Source of the DNA: Rostratula benghalensis
Taxonomy: Eukaryota > Chordata > Aves > Charadriiformes > Rostratulidae
Direction of reading: 5' to 3'
Assembly: GCA_013399305.1 (NCBI GenBank)
Contig: VXAI01000635.1
Location: 30,910-94,909, forward strand
DNA: 64,000 nt
Shown: piece after piece, positions 24,914 through 34,519 of the stretch
Layout of the letters: each line of letters begins with the position of its first letter
Numbering within the stretch: the first letter of the stretch is position 1
The notes under the pieces: model-generated
What the model was told of the DNA's origin: nothing
Seen by the model: the letters and a program-made list of their open reading frames with translations, nothing else
Database searches by the model: none
Position numbers and translations under genes: made by a program

Positions 24914-25056
24914 AATTCAGAGAATGACAGGGGTTGGAAGGGACCTCTGGAGATCACCTTGTCCAACCCCCAGCCAGAGCAGGTTCCACCAGAGCAGGTG
25001 GCATAGGATGACATCCAGGAGGGTTTTGGATGTCTCCAGAGATGGAGGCTCCACCA
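24914..25056 (-). mobile_element. CR1 LINE 3'-end fragment
   Basis: Antisense CR1 end: gaaattcagagaatgacagg, 'ggttggaagggacctctgg', 'agatcaccttgtccaacccc', ending 'gtctccagagatggaggctcc'. It lies just downstream of the first loricrin gene. Confidence 0.85.
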
Positions 25057-25334
25057 CCAAATGAGGATGAAGAGTTTAAGAAAAGGCCAACACAAGAGAG
25101 GTCTGAGGAAGTTCGTGCTTTATTGTCTCATGGGCACCTCGTGGGGCCAAAGCACAGCCTGGAGCATCAGGCGGAGGCAGCAGGGAGACACAAGTGATGC
25201 CCCTTCCTCTGGCAGTGCTGGTCCTGGGGGGCAGAGGAGGGGGTGCACGGCTGGGCAGCCCCAGGGCTTGCAAAGCTTTGGGGAGGCCGGAGGGAGCTGG
25301 ACCATGCGTGGTCTTTGCTGCTGGTGACACCCCA

Positions 25335-25637
25335 TCACTTCATCTTCTGGGAGGGCAGCTGGTGGACCTGCTGCTGCTGCTGCTGCTGCTGGCACTGGAC
25401 CTGGGGCTTCCCGTGGCATCCACCACCACCGGAGCTATGGCATCCACCACCACCGGAGCTGTGACAGCCTCCACCACCGCCAGAGCTGTGACAGCCACCG
25501 CCGCCACCGGAGCTGTGACAGCCACCACCCCCGCTGCTGTGACAGCCACCACCGCCAGAGCTGTGACAGCCACCGCTGGTCTGGCGGGTGTAGCGCTCCT
25601 GCCTGTGGCACTGGTCCTTGTCCTGCCGGGAGCACAT
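25335..25637 (-). CDS. LOR: Loricrin, copy a
   Basis: A single coding exon of 100 residues. Loricrin is a main glycine-rich protein of the cornified envelope, cross-linked by transglutaminase through Gln and Lys at its ends and by disulphides. The N-terminus is MCSRQDKDQCHRQ. The centre has six CHSSGGGG-type units with four or five Gly. The C-terminus holds eight Gln in a row, then VHQLPSQKMK, the same kind of Gln/Lys tail as mammalian loricrin. Acceptor AG precedes 25656; the intron runs to 26008, with exon 1 from 26009. The AATAAA is at 25119-25124 on this strand. It is nearly identical to copy b. It is shorter than mammalian loricrin. Confidence 0.87.
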   Translation of the reverse strand: MCSRQDKDQCHRQERYTRQTSGGCHSSGGGGCHSSGGGGCHSSGGGGGCHSSGGGGGCHSSGGGGCHSSGGGGCHGKPQVQCQQQQQQQQVHQLPSQKMK

Positions 25638-26008
25638 GGCTGTGTTTTGGGGAGACCTGTGGGGAGAGAGGAGCTGTCAGGGGCTGCTGCATGTCCCACC
25701 ATCCCAACTCCCCCAGTGCAGCCCATCTTGGGGTCCCCCTGCCTGCCCCCAATCCCACTCCCAGTGCTGCGGTGCAGGATGCTGGGAGACCCCCAAGGGC
25801 TGGAAGCAGTGCCCTGCATCCACTGACGGAGGATTTCATCAATAGGTTGTAGCAGCACGGTGTGGTCCAACCTCTCTCCGGGCACCCCATCACCCCACCA
25901 GTGTCCCTTCCCCACAGCAGCGCCGTCTCCATTAAACCCATCCTCCCCATCCCTTGCCGGGAAACGAGCCCCCAGAGGAGGAAAATCCATCCGTGCTGCC
26001 AGACTCAC

Positions 26009-26246
26009 CGGAGCTTGAGGGGAATGCAAGAGGAGGGAATGAAAATCCTCAGGACAGGAGCAGTTTTATAGAGATCTCGGGTCCCTTTGCCCGGAAATGA
26101 GACAGCTCCCTTGTCACAGAGATCTATTAATTTAATACCCAATCCCCATCAAACCGCCCTCTGTTTACATCGCTCGCCTGACTCATTTGTGATGGATATC
26201 ATTCCTTTTTTATCTGTTTCCTGTACCACATAAGTATCTAATTGCC
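26009..26246 (-). promoter_or_regulatory. Promoter and noncoding exon 1 of loricrin a
   Basis: Reading on the - strand, the TATA box (TATAAAAC) is at 26063-26070. The shared upstream element TGTCTCATTTCC is at 26093-26104, 22 bases further upstream. An AP-1-like site (TGACTCA as written on +) is at 26179-26185, and a TAATTGCC block (as written on +) at 26239-26246. Exon 1 starts near 26036 and ends at 26009, followed by the donor GTGAGT. Confidence 0.75.
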
Positions 26247-26249
26247 AGC

Positions 26250-28690
26250 CTCACCTGCCCATCCTAGGAAAACCCGTGGGTGCCTGTGTTTCCAAAGGCT
26301 CGTCTGTTTGGGGGTTGTTTTGTTAAATTAAATCCAGGCATAATTATAGCCCCATCCCATGAGGCTCCGCTCACGGAGTCTAATCCCTGCTATTGAGTTG
26401 GCATGAGATAAAGCCAGAAATAATCCAGGTAAAAAGGAGTGGAAAGTTGCTCTCCTTCAGTAGGTGCTCCACCTGAAAGAGTCACTGTGGCCATGGGGAC
26501 AAAGTCCTCCTGGGCTTCCTCTAGAGAACAGCCCCAGGTCTTCAGCAGGGGTTTTCTAGATCCCTGTCTTGACCTAAAGGCTGTGAATACCCCCCAAAAA
26601 GGCAGCTAAACAGGCAGAAGATGGTCTTGAGGACCACTGAAAGCCTTGCAAGCCCTCCTATGTTCACATACATCTGAGTAAGGTCCCTGAGTGCTCCGTT
26701 GACTAGATATTTCCATCCTCTTAATGACAAAGACCAGGAAATGAAGCCTGAGGAATTAAAAAAACCTATCTGGTCCTGCCTGCTTCATCAGTCCATCTTC
26801 CAGAACAAAGCTGGAGCTCCAGCCAGCCATCTGCACAGCCCTGTCCTGGCTGAAAAGCTGCACCACACTTCATCACCCCACAGAGTACATTGACCTCTAA
26901 AGGCCACAGCTTCTTCTTCAGAGGATAAAGGCAAGAAAAAGTCTGAGACACAGAACCTAACATTGAGAGCTGCTCAAACAGCCATGGAGATCCACCTTGT
27001 TGCCAAAGGGAAGTGCTTTGGCAGCTCTCCGAGGGAGGAGGGGATAGCACCAACAGACACCTTGGACTGTTTGAGCTGAAAGCCAACATCTTTCCCAAGA
27101 CACAAGTCAACGAGGGCTATTTCCTTGTGCTCAGCACCGCTAGTGACACTGAAAATTATCTCCTTCCAGCTTCTCCTGGATGCTGTTGGGTGATTCCTGT
27201 CTGGTGTCAGCAAAACACCCCTTGGCAGGGCATTGAGATGGTCTCAATAGCAAACCAGGGTCCCTGTGTCCTGCATGTGGCCACTCTACAGCAGAGGGGC
27301 GTGTGGTGGCAACGGGATGAAACACTGCTGGAGGTGTCCCCAGGGCATGGGTGGCTCACAGCTGAAATTTGGGATATTTGAACTGTTCATCGTGAGCCTC
27401 CCAGCTGGTGGCGATGGCCGCCTGTCTACCTGAGGGGCTGGCAAGGATGGGGAGGATTGCAATGCTCACCTCTGGCCTCCCAGACCCGTGTCTCACCCAA
27501 CACGAAACGCGGCCGGCATTTGCCGTGCTGACTGCCGCTGATGTCATAAAATCTCATGCAGAAACCGGTGGCTGTGGCTGTAATTAGCAGAGAAACCGGG
27601 CAGACACCCACTCAGAGCCGCGTGTGCTGCAGGCAAGATCCACGTGGCTGGTGGAGCAAGTTCCTGCGTGCACAGGAAGGGGGGGGGAGAGAGGTCCTGC
27701 ATGAACTGAGCGCGGTGTCCACGGGGCTTCTTGCCATTGCCGTGTGCCCCCCTCCTACCACCCAAAATAACAACTGGAGTCTGAAGCCTCAAGGACAAGT
27801 GCATTTCTGGGCACGAGTCTTGTGCAATGTGTTTTTTGCCCTTTTCTGGAGGGTATCAGCACAGCCGTGTCTGGCCGGGGTCAGGGGTGATGCTCTGCAC
27901 TGGAGAGTTCAACGCTGACTGGCTTTTCAGGGGATGATCTCATTCGTTGAGCGAGGAAGGATGTGTGAGTGTTGGCAGCGTAACCAGCTGTGGGACCAAG
28001 TTTCATAAAAGCTGGTGTTTCTCTCGCGGTCCCCAGCGTCTCAGACCCTGTCAGTTCAGCTTTCAGTTAAGAGCCGAAACCAGAATCAAAACGGAAGCGG
28101 AGAAGCTTCTGTCCTTTTTTTATTTTTTTTTTTATTTTCAGGTCAAAAACCTAAGAGGCAAAAGAAAGGACGATCAAAACAACTACGACTAGCAATCACT
28201 CGTAGGGTTTTCTAGGGATGAGCGGGGTTGGCAGCAGGGGGTGGCTGAACGCCCTGGCTCCCCTCCATCAGCCTTGGCTGTAACGCATCTGGGCCAGTCT
28301 ACTCCCAGTTTCAAACCCCCGGCACCAGTTCCCTTTCCAGCAGCACCTCTGCCAGGTCCCAGCTGGGCAGGGAGATGGATTTGGCTCCTCTTCCCTTCAC
28401 CCTTTGCATCCCTTTGCCCAGCTCATGGGGGCCAGATACCTACTGGGTTCACCTGCCATTGGCACAGGAATACAAGAATTAAAGGCTTTGCTGTATTGAA
28501 TTTTGCGCTGTTTCATGCAGCAACATCGTTCTCCCTAAAAATCAAATGGGCTGAAGGGCTGGGTGCTTCTCAGGGGTGAATTCCCCTGGTTAAGATAGGT
28601 GATCTCTACACCCAGCTGCATTCCTCTGGCACACATGGAAAACCAGGATGAGGAGTTTAAGGAGAAGCCAACACAAGAAAAGTCTCAGGA
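26250..28690. other. Intergenic spacer between loricrins a and b
   Basis: No gene was recognised. A T-rich patch lies near 28115-28140. Confidence 0.5.
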
Positions 28691-28916
28691 ACTTTAATGC
28701 TTTATTGTCTCATGGGCACCTCGTGGGGCCAAAGCACAGCCTGGAGCATCAGGCGGAGGCAGCAGGGAGACACAAGTGATGCCCCTTCCTCTGGCAGTGC
28801 TGGTCCTGGGGGGCAGAGGAGGGGGTGCACGGCTGGGCAGCCCCGGGGCTTGCAAAGCTTTGGGGAGGCCGGAGGGAGCTGGACCGTGCGTGGTCTTTGC
28901 TGCTGGTGACACCCCA

Positions 28917-29273
28917 TCACTTCATCTTCTGGGAGGGCAGCTGGTGGACCTGCTGCTGCTGCTGCTGCTGCTGGCACTGGACCTGGGGCTTCCCGTGGCA
29001 TCCACCACCACTGGAGCTATGGCATCCACCACCACCGGAGCTGTGACAGCCTCCACCACCGCCAGAGCTGTGACAGCCACCGCCACCACCGGAGCTGTGA
29101 CAGCCACTGCTGCCACCACCGGAGCTATGGCAGCCACCGCCACCACCGGAGCTGTGACAGCCACCCCCCCCACTGCTGTGACAGCCACCACCACTCCCGT
29201 GGCATCCGCCGCTGGTCTGGCGGGTGTAGCGCTCCTGCCTGTGGCACTGGTCCTTGTCCTGCCGGGAGCACAT
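28917..29273 (-). CDS. LOR: Loricrin, copy b
   Basis: A single coding exon of 118 residues, same ends as copy a (MCSRQDKDQC at the start; eight Gln and VHQLPSQKMK at the end) with eight central Cys-His-Ser-Gly units instead of six. The acceptor AG precedes 29292; the intron runs to 29690. The AATAAA is at 28701-28706. The coding exon and 3' UTR are almost the same as copy a, while exon 1, the promoter and most of the intron are diverged. This suggests recent duplication or gene conversion. The role is as for copy a: a Gly-rich, flexible cornified-envelope protein. Confidence 0.87.
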   Translation of the reverse strand: MCSRQDKDQCHRQERYTRQTSGGCHGSGGGCHSSGGGGCHSSGGGGGCHSSGGGSSGCHSSGGGGGCHSSGGGGGCHSSGGGGCHSSSGGGCHGKPQVQCQQQQQQQQVHQLPSQKMK

Positions 29274-29690
29274 GGCTGTGTTTTAGGGTGACCTGTGGGG
29301 AGAGAGGAGCTGTCAGGGGCCTTTCCTTTCCTTCTGCTCTTCCAGGGAAGAGAAATCTGGATGTACATTGATCTACTCTTAGCCAGATCCCAAAATCATC
29401 CTTAAACCTCCCACCAGCTTCTTGTACCACCCACAGGATTGTCCCACCGAAGCCATGAAGATGCTGTCAGCATCCTGAGGTGACCACAGCTGGTTTTACA
29501 AAACGGAGTCATCTCGCTCCCAAAGGGAGGAGAACCCCCCAGAGCCAAGTCCGAACCTCTCTGCTCTCCTTTGGCATCCCCAGTGCCCCCTCCTCATCCC
29601 ACCTCCCTGCTCCCAGTACAAGCTGTGGGGCTCAGCCCGTTCTCAACCCATCGGGAGGGTTCCAAACCCCCACAGCATCCCCCCTCTTAC

Positions 29691-29962
29691 CTGAGATGCC
29701 CGTGAAGCGAAGGGGCAAGAAGGGAATGAGTCTTTCCGGGACAGGGCCACTTTTATACCCTCCCTGTGCACCCCATCTGGAAACGAAGCACCTCCCTTTT
29801 GCAGAGACCTGTTCATTTAATTCGTGGATGGATTTTGGTTTGGGTTTTTTTTTTTTTTGCCTCCCCACTCTTCAGGTTACCCGTGTGACTCACCCCGTCC
29901 GCGCCGGGTCTCGCCTCTCGTTATCGGTCGTCTTTCCTGTGCCGCAGAAATCTTTAATTGCC
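29691..29962 (-). promoter_or_regulatory. Promoter and noncoding exon 1 of loricrin b
   Basis: Exon 1 ends at 29691 (CTCAG|GTAAG). The TATA box (TATAAAAG) is at 29750-29757. The shared upstream element is at 29779-29790 in a diverged form (GTGCTTCGTTTCC). The AP-1-like site is at 29886-29892 and TAATTGCC (as + strand) at 29955-29962. Confidence 0.7.
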
Positions 29963-30913
29963 GGCTCTGCCCGCGCGTGGGGCTCCGGTGGGGGAGTCGT
30001 GTGGGTGGCCCCGGTTTCCACAGCTTTACTGGTTTGGTTTTGGTGCTGATCGCAGCCGGGGAGCGCTTTGGGTTTAGTGGGGGGATTTAAGTCGTACACG
30101 TAAGTCACCCCATCCTTCCACAACGTCTCTCGTGGTGCCTTAGCCCTGAAAATTCCCACAAGCCCAGAGGTGTGTGCCTGTAAGTACCAATAATACTTTG
30201 GAATGGTTGACAGCTACTCCTGAGCAGCAATTTCACTGGTACCACTGCTGGCTCCTTTTACCTGTTAACCAGCTGGCAGAGTGGTGAAGAAAGAGAAAAG
30301 ACAGCCCCTACGGGAACTGCTTCTGGGGGTCCAAACTTTCCTGCTGGTGCCAGAGTTCTGGGCCAAAAGGAGTCAGGATTCTTATTTTTGGAAGGTGGGG
30401 AGGGGGGAAGACCTGCCCTAGGAAGTGATCCAGGATTAGCGAGGTGCGTAATTATGTGGTTAACTTTCAGTCCATGAGTAACGCCAGTGGTGGTTTTTTT
30501 GGTTTTTTTCCAGGCTTTTTCCAGCCATGTTGCAAGGAGCTGGCAGACCCCAGGGACTTTCTCCGGACTTGTAGGAACATCCTTTTCGGAGCACTTTTCC
30601 CTGCTCCCCAATTAGCTTGTAATTGGCCAACAAATCCGAGCATTATTTGGATGCACAAACCCACAGAAACCTTGAGGCCAGCCCTCACTTTTGCAGAGAG
30701 AGCTAATTGCCAGCAATAATTCGAGATATTCCCTGTACTTTTCTTCTACCTTTGTGACATCAGTTGGGAAGCGCTTAAGGCCAGGGATCTTGCATTGCCC
30801 TTTCCTGCCACTGTGTGTGGAAGCCATTTCTGTTATTAAACAGGCAGCAAATAGAAGATGAAAATAGGTGGCGTTGGCTGTGATTTTTTCAGTGCAAAAC
30901 ACTGAAAAAACAT
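29963..30913. other. Intergenic spacer
   Basis: No gene or named repeat was recognised. Confidence 0.45.
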
Positions 30914-31050
30914 TTCCCCATCCCTGGAGGGTTGGACAGGGCTTTGAGCAGCCTGGTCTGGTGGGAAACATCCCTGCCCTGGGCAGGTGAGGGGTGGAAC
31001 TGGATGACCTTTAAGGTCCCTTCCAACCCAAATAATTCTATAATTCTATG
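30914..31050 (+). mobile_element. CR1 LINE 3'-end fragment
   Basis: Sense CR1 end: 'ccccatccctggagggttgg', 'gaactggatgacctttaagg', 'tcccttccaacccaa', ending 'attctataattctatga'. Confidence 0.85.
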
Positions 31051-31686
31051 AAAAATGCCTGGAAAACACTACCTGAAAAAAAAAAAATTCCACTTGCCCC
31101 ACAGAGATGCTGCAGGACCATTTGGTATTCTTGGCCCACCTTTCCTGCCTCTTATTTTCCTTCTCCACATGGATTAAAATTTTGTGCTATTCCCAAATGC
31201 TGACCGCAGTGAGATGGAGCCTTAACCCCATCCCACCTTTGCTAATGCTGTTGGAGAGACCCGACATCCTTTGGGAAGCAGCTGGGAAACTGAACAAGCT
31301 GCCAGGAACCTGAGGGTTCTCTCCAGCCTCTGGTGAGCTCCTGCTTTGAATGCAGGTGCTGAACCTTCATTAAGGCACCACAAGTCTCTGGTGGTTCCCA
31401 CAACCCGAAAAACATCTGACAGGTTTGCTGTTACCGAAACACGGAGCATTTTTGGAAAGGCGGGAGAACAGGGCAGGGTTAATGAATCAGGTACGCAACC
31501 TAAATGCTTCTTTTGTATTGCTTAATTGCTATAATGAAGGAGAACATTGTCAGGGCAAACTGTACCCAGGTTTGATCACTTTTGTTTATTTGTGTTTTGT
31601 TCTGGCATGGGAAGAAAGATGGTAAATACTGTCTGTGAAAAAAAAGGACTCAAAGTACTTTTTGGCTCTCAATGTTGTGCTGCTTT

Positions 31687-32160
31687 CACAGAACCATAGA
31701 ATGATTAGAGTTGGAAGGGACCTTAAAGATCATCTAGTCCAACCCTCAGGTTGCTCCAAGCCCCCTCCAACCTGGCCTTCAACCCCTCCAGGGATGGGGC
31801 AGCCACAGCTTCTCTGGGCAACCTGGGCCAAGCTCTCACCACCCTCACCCCAAGGAACTTCTTCCCCACAGCTCAGCTCCATCTCCCCTCTTTCCCCTTC
31901 AAACCCTTCCCCCTCCTCCCAGGGCTCCCCTCCCTCATCAAGAATCCCCTCCCCCAGCTTTCCTGGAGCCCCTGGAGGGACTGGAAGGGGCTCCAAGGTC
32001 TCCCCGGAGCCTTCTCTTCTCCAGTCTGAAGCCCCCCAACTCTGTCCTCCCAGCAGAGGGGCTCCAGCCCTCCCAGCGTCTCCAGCCCCGCTCCAACAGC
32101 TCTGTGTCCTTCTGGTGTTGGTGGCCCCAGAGCTGGAGCCAATGCTCCAGGTGGGAGTTC
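31687..32160 (-). mobile_element. CR1 LINE 3' fragment
   Basis: Antisense CR1 from 'cacagaaccatagaatgatt' to 'ggagccaatgctccaggtgg'. Its middle closely matches the copy at 12077-12505, so they are the same subtype. It lies in the spacer between loricrins b and c. Confidence 0.9.
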
Positions 32161-33137
32161 CTCGTATTTCAGTTGTTCTGAGTTTGTTGAAGAGCAGCAG
32201 CACCCAGCCGGCAGTCCTGGGCACCTCTAGATTTTGTGGCTGGCCACCTTAACGTTTGTTGAAAGTGGGGTTTGTGGTGGGGCTTTAGGCAAATGCCCGA
32301 GTCACACAACCAACCTTTTCAAACCATTCCTACACCTAAAGCCTGTTGAGGGAGGCAGCTGCTGCCTGCACCCTTTTCAGCAATGCCAGATATTTCTGAT
32401 CGTCGTGACACACTCGAGAATAATCTTATCAGGGCGACATCGATTTCATGAATGGCAATAGCAAACCAATAAATTACACAAGTCATTTAATTACAAGCTG
32501 AGAAGAAATTTAGCCGTTCATTGTGCAATGCTTGGCATCTCACAACACCCCTGGTCTCAACGCAGGGCTCTGGAAGTGCTGGGCAGAGGGTTTCTAGAAA
32601 GGCTTGTTGAGGGGTTTGTGCAAGGATGTGGAGATACCTGCCCCAAAGGTGGTGCTTTGGGGCCAGATGGCAAAAAATTAAGGGGTTTCTGCCCCATTAT
32701 GGATGCCGTTGTTCATAGGGGTTTTTCTGCCCCATGGTTGTGCTCATAGCTGGCCCTGAGGGCTTGCGCAATGCAGCCCATGGGGTTTTCATGCAGGATT
32801 TAGATCTCCAACTCTGTGGGAAGGCAGCATGGAGGCGAGCTGCTTGCACTGCAAAGGCCTGAGCTGGCCTCCTAAAATGTCAGCTTTTAAAATTCTTTAT
32901 TATCTCTCTTTTCCTTTGGAGTCCGTAGGGGAGAGTGTGGCAGTGCCCACCACTACTGCTGGGGTCTGGGCAGGGCTGTTGAAGAAGCACAAGGTCTCTT
33001 GTGTTGTGGTATGAAATTCAAGGTGAAAAAAAAAAAAATAAATCACAGACATGAAACTCATCAACTCTGAATAGTAACAGCTCCCATATAATCATGGACT
33101 GATACAGAGAAAACCACACCAGTGTGAACGCACACAG
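32161..33137. other. Intergenic spacer
   Basis: An A tract lies near 33027-33039. No gene was recognised. Confidence 0.45.
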
Positions 33138-33302
33138 TTTATTTTAGCACCCGCAGATAAGCTCATCAGAGGTACAGAACTCACCAGGGAAGAGAAAGGA
33201 GACATTTTTTTTTTTTTAAAGATTTCTAAGAGACATGCAAAGCTTTCTGAACTCAGCACAACATTGAGGACACGTGTGTATGACATGCAGGCAACGTCCT
33301 GC

Positions 33303-33698
33303 TCACTTCATCTTGGAGGACACTTGATAAATTTGCTGCTGGCAATCCTGGGGCTTTCCATGGCAGGATCCCCCACTGCTCCCATGGCATCCGGATCCTC
33401 CGCTGCTCCCATGGCAGCCAGATCCCCCACTGCTCCTGTGGCAACTGGATCCCCCACTGCTCCCATGGCATCCGGATCCACCACTACTCCCGTGGCAACT
33501 GGATCCTCTACTCCCGTGACAACTGGATCCACCGCTGCTCCTGTGGCACCCGGATCCACCACCGCTCCTGTGGCACCCGGATCCACCACTGCTCCCGTGG
33601 CACCCAGATCCACCACTGCTCCCGTGGCACCCTCCACTGCTGTGGCATGAGGATCGTTCTTGCCGGTGGCACTGGTCTTTCTCCTGGCGGGAGCACAT
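33303..33698 (-). CDS. LOR: Loricrin, copy c (divergent)
   Basis: A single coding exon of 131 residues. The N-terminus MCSRQEKDQCHRQE matches the other two loricrins, and the C-terminus (CQQQIYQVSSKMK) is a shorter Gln/Lys tail. The centre has CHGSSGGSG-type units, with more Ser and less Gly than copies a and b and some Arg (CHRSS). The ATG is 10 bases after the acceptor (exon begins at 33708); the intron runs to 34252. The AATAAA is at 33138-33143. An upstream ATG-like extension to 33755 runs through the intron and is not used. It is expected to be a cornified-envelope protein, perhaps used in a different epithelium from copies a and b. Confidence 0.87.
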   Translation of the reverse strand: MCSRQEKDQCHRQERSSCHSSGGCHGSSGGSGCHGSSGGSGCHRSGGGSGCHRSSGGSSCHGSRGSSCHGSSGGSGCHGSSGGSSCHRSSGGSGCHGSSGGSGCHGSSGGSCHGKPQDCQQQIYQVSSKMK

Positions 33699-34252
33699 CT
33701 CTGCAGACCTACGGGAAAGACTATGGTTTTGAGCGGGTGCAAAAGCAAGAGACACGGTGATGTCTGTCAGCCAACTGTAATTGATATCTAGTTAGATGGG
33801 ATTACATGTCAAGAATAAATTCTCATTATAAGTTCGGATTCTTGAAGGAGAAAGAAAAATTAGCAATGCATTAGTGCTCCCTGAATGTTATGGAGGACTC
33901 TGCGCTATTTCTTTTGAGCAAGTCTTTCCTTTCTCTTCTCTGTTTAGCAAATGTATGAGATAGAAGTTAAAGCACTTAGTGATTAGTGAGAAGTGGTGGC
34001 CAGAGTCCAGAGCTAGACCTGAAGAGTCCCGTCCTCAGCTGCCTGAACCAGTAAATTTTAGGTTTTACTCATTCCTTTCTGCTATTTATGCATGGGCATG
34101 GATGGAGAAGACAACCCAGGCAGAAGGACTGAGCAACTTTGACCAGAGACAGTCACAGAGATGAGACGTGTAAGAGAAGTGGTCAAGGCCCCAGGTTCAG
34201 GACAAAGATGGAGATCATTAAAAGCGCCAAAGTCCGATCAAGCTCGACTTAC

Positions 34253-34518
34253 CCTTTTCGGCGGGAATTTGAGAGGAGGTGTGAAGCTGCGACAACGAAG
34301 AGAAATGGGGTGCGAGGTCTTTTATAGAGCACCCGGGATTTTTCCTCCGGAAACCAGATGAGGTCCCACCGGAGGGACTTGATTGTTCACCACCCCGAGC
34401 ACTTCGCTAATTGGGGAGTTTTTACACTCCTGTTTTGACTCATGGTGTTGCGAGCAGATCAATATCCTGCCTTGGGGATCGCCGTTCCTCTTGTTACTCC
34501 ATAAAAATGTTAATTGCC
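34253..34518 (-). promoter_or_regulatory. Promoter and noncoding exon 1 of loricrin c
   Basis: Exon 1 ends at 34253, before GTAAGT. The TATA box (TATAAAAG) is at 34319-34326. The shared upstream element is at 34349-34367, with a short insertion that splits CCTCAT from GGTTTCC. The AP-1-like site is at 34436-34442 and TAATTGCC (as + strand) at 34511-34518. Confidence 0.7.
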
Positions 34519-34519
34519 C

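Noticed and set aside
25340..26029. A 229-codon - strand frame and + strand Thr/Ala/Val-rich frames over the loricrins
   Set aside because: They are other-frame readings of the loricrin Gly/Ser/Cys/His repeat and cross the intron.
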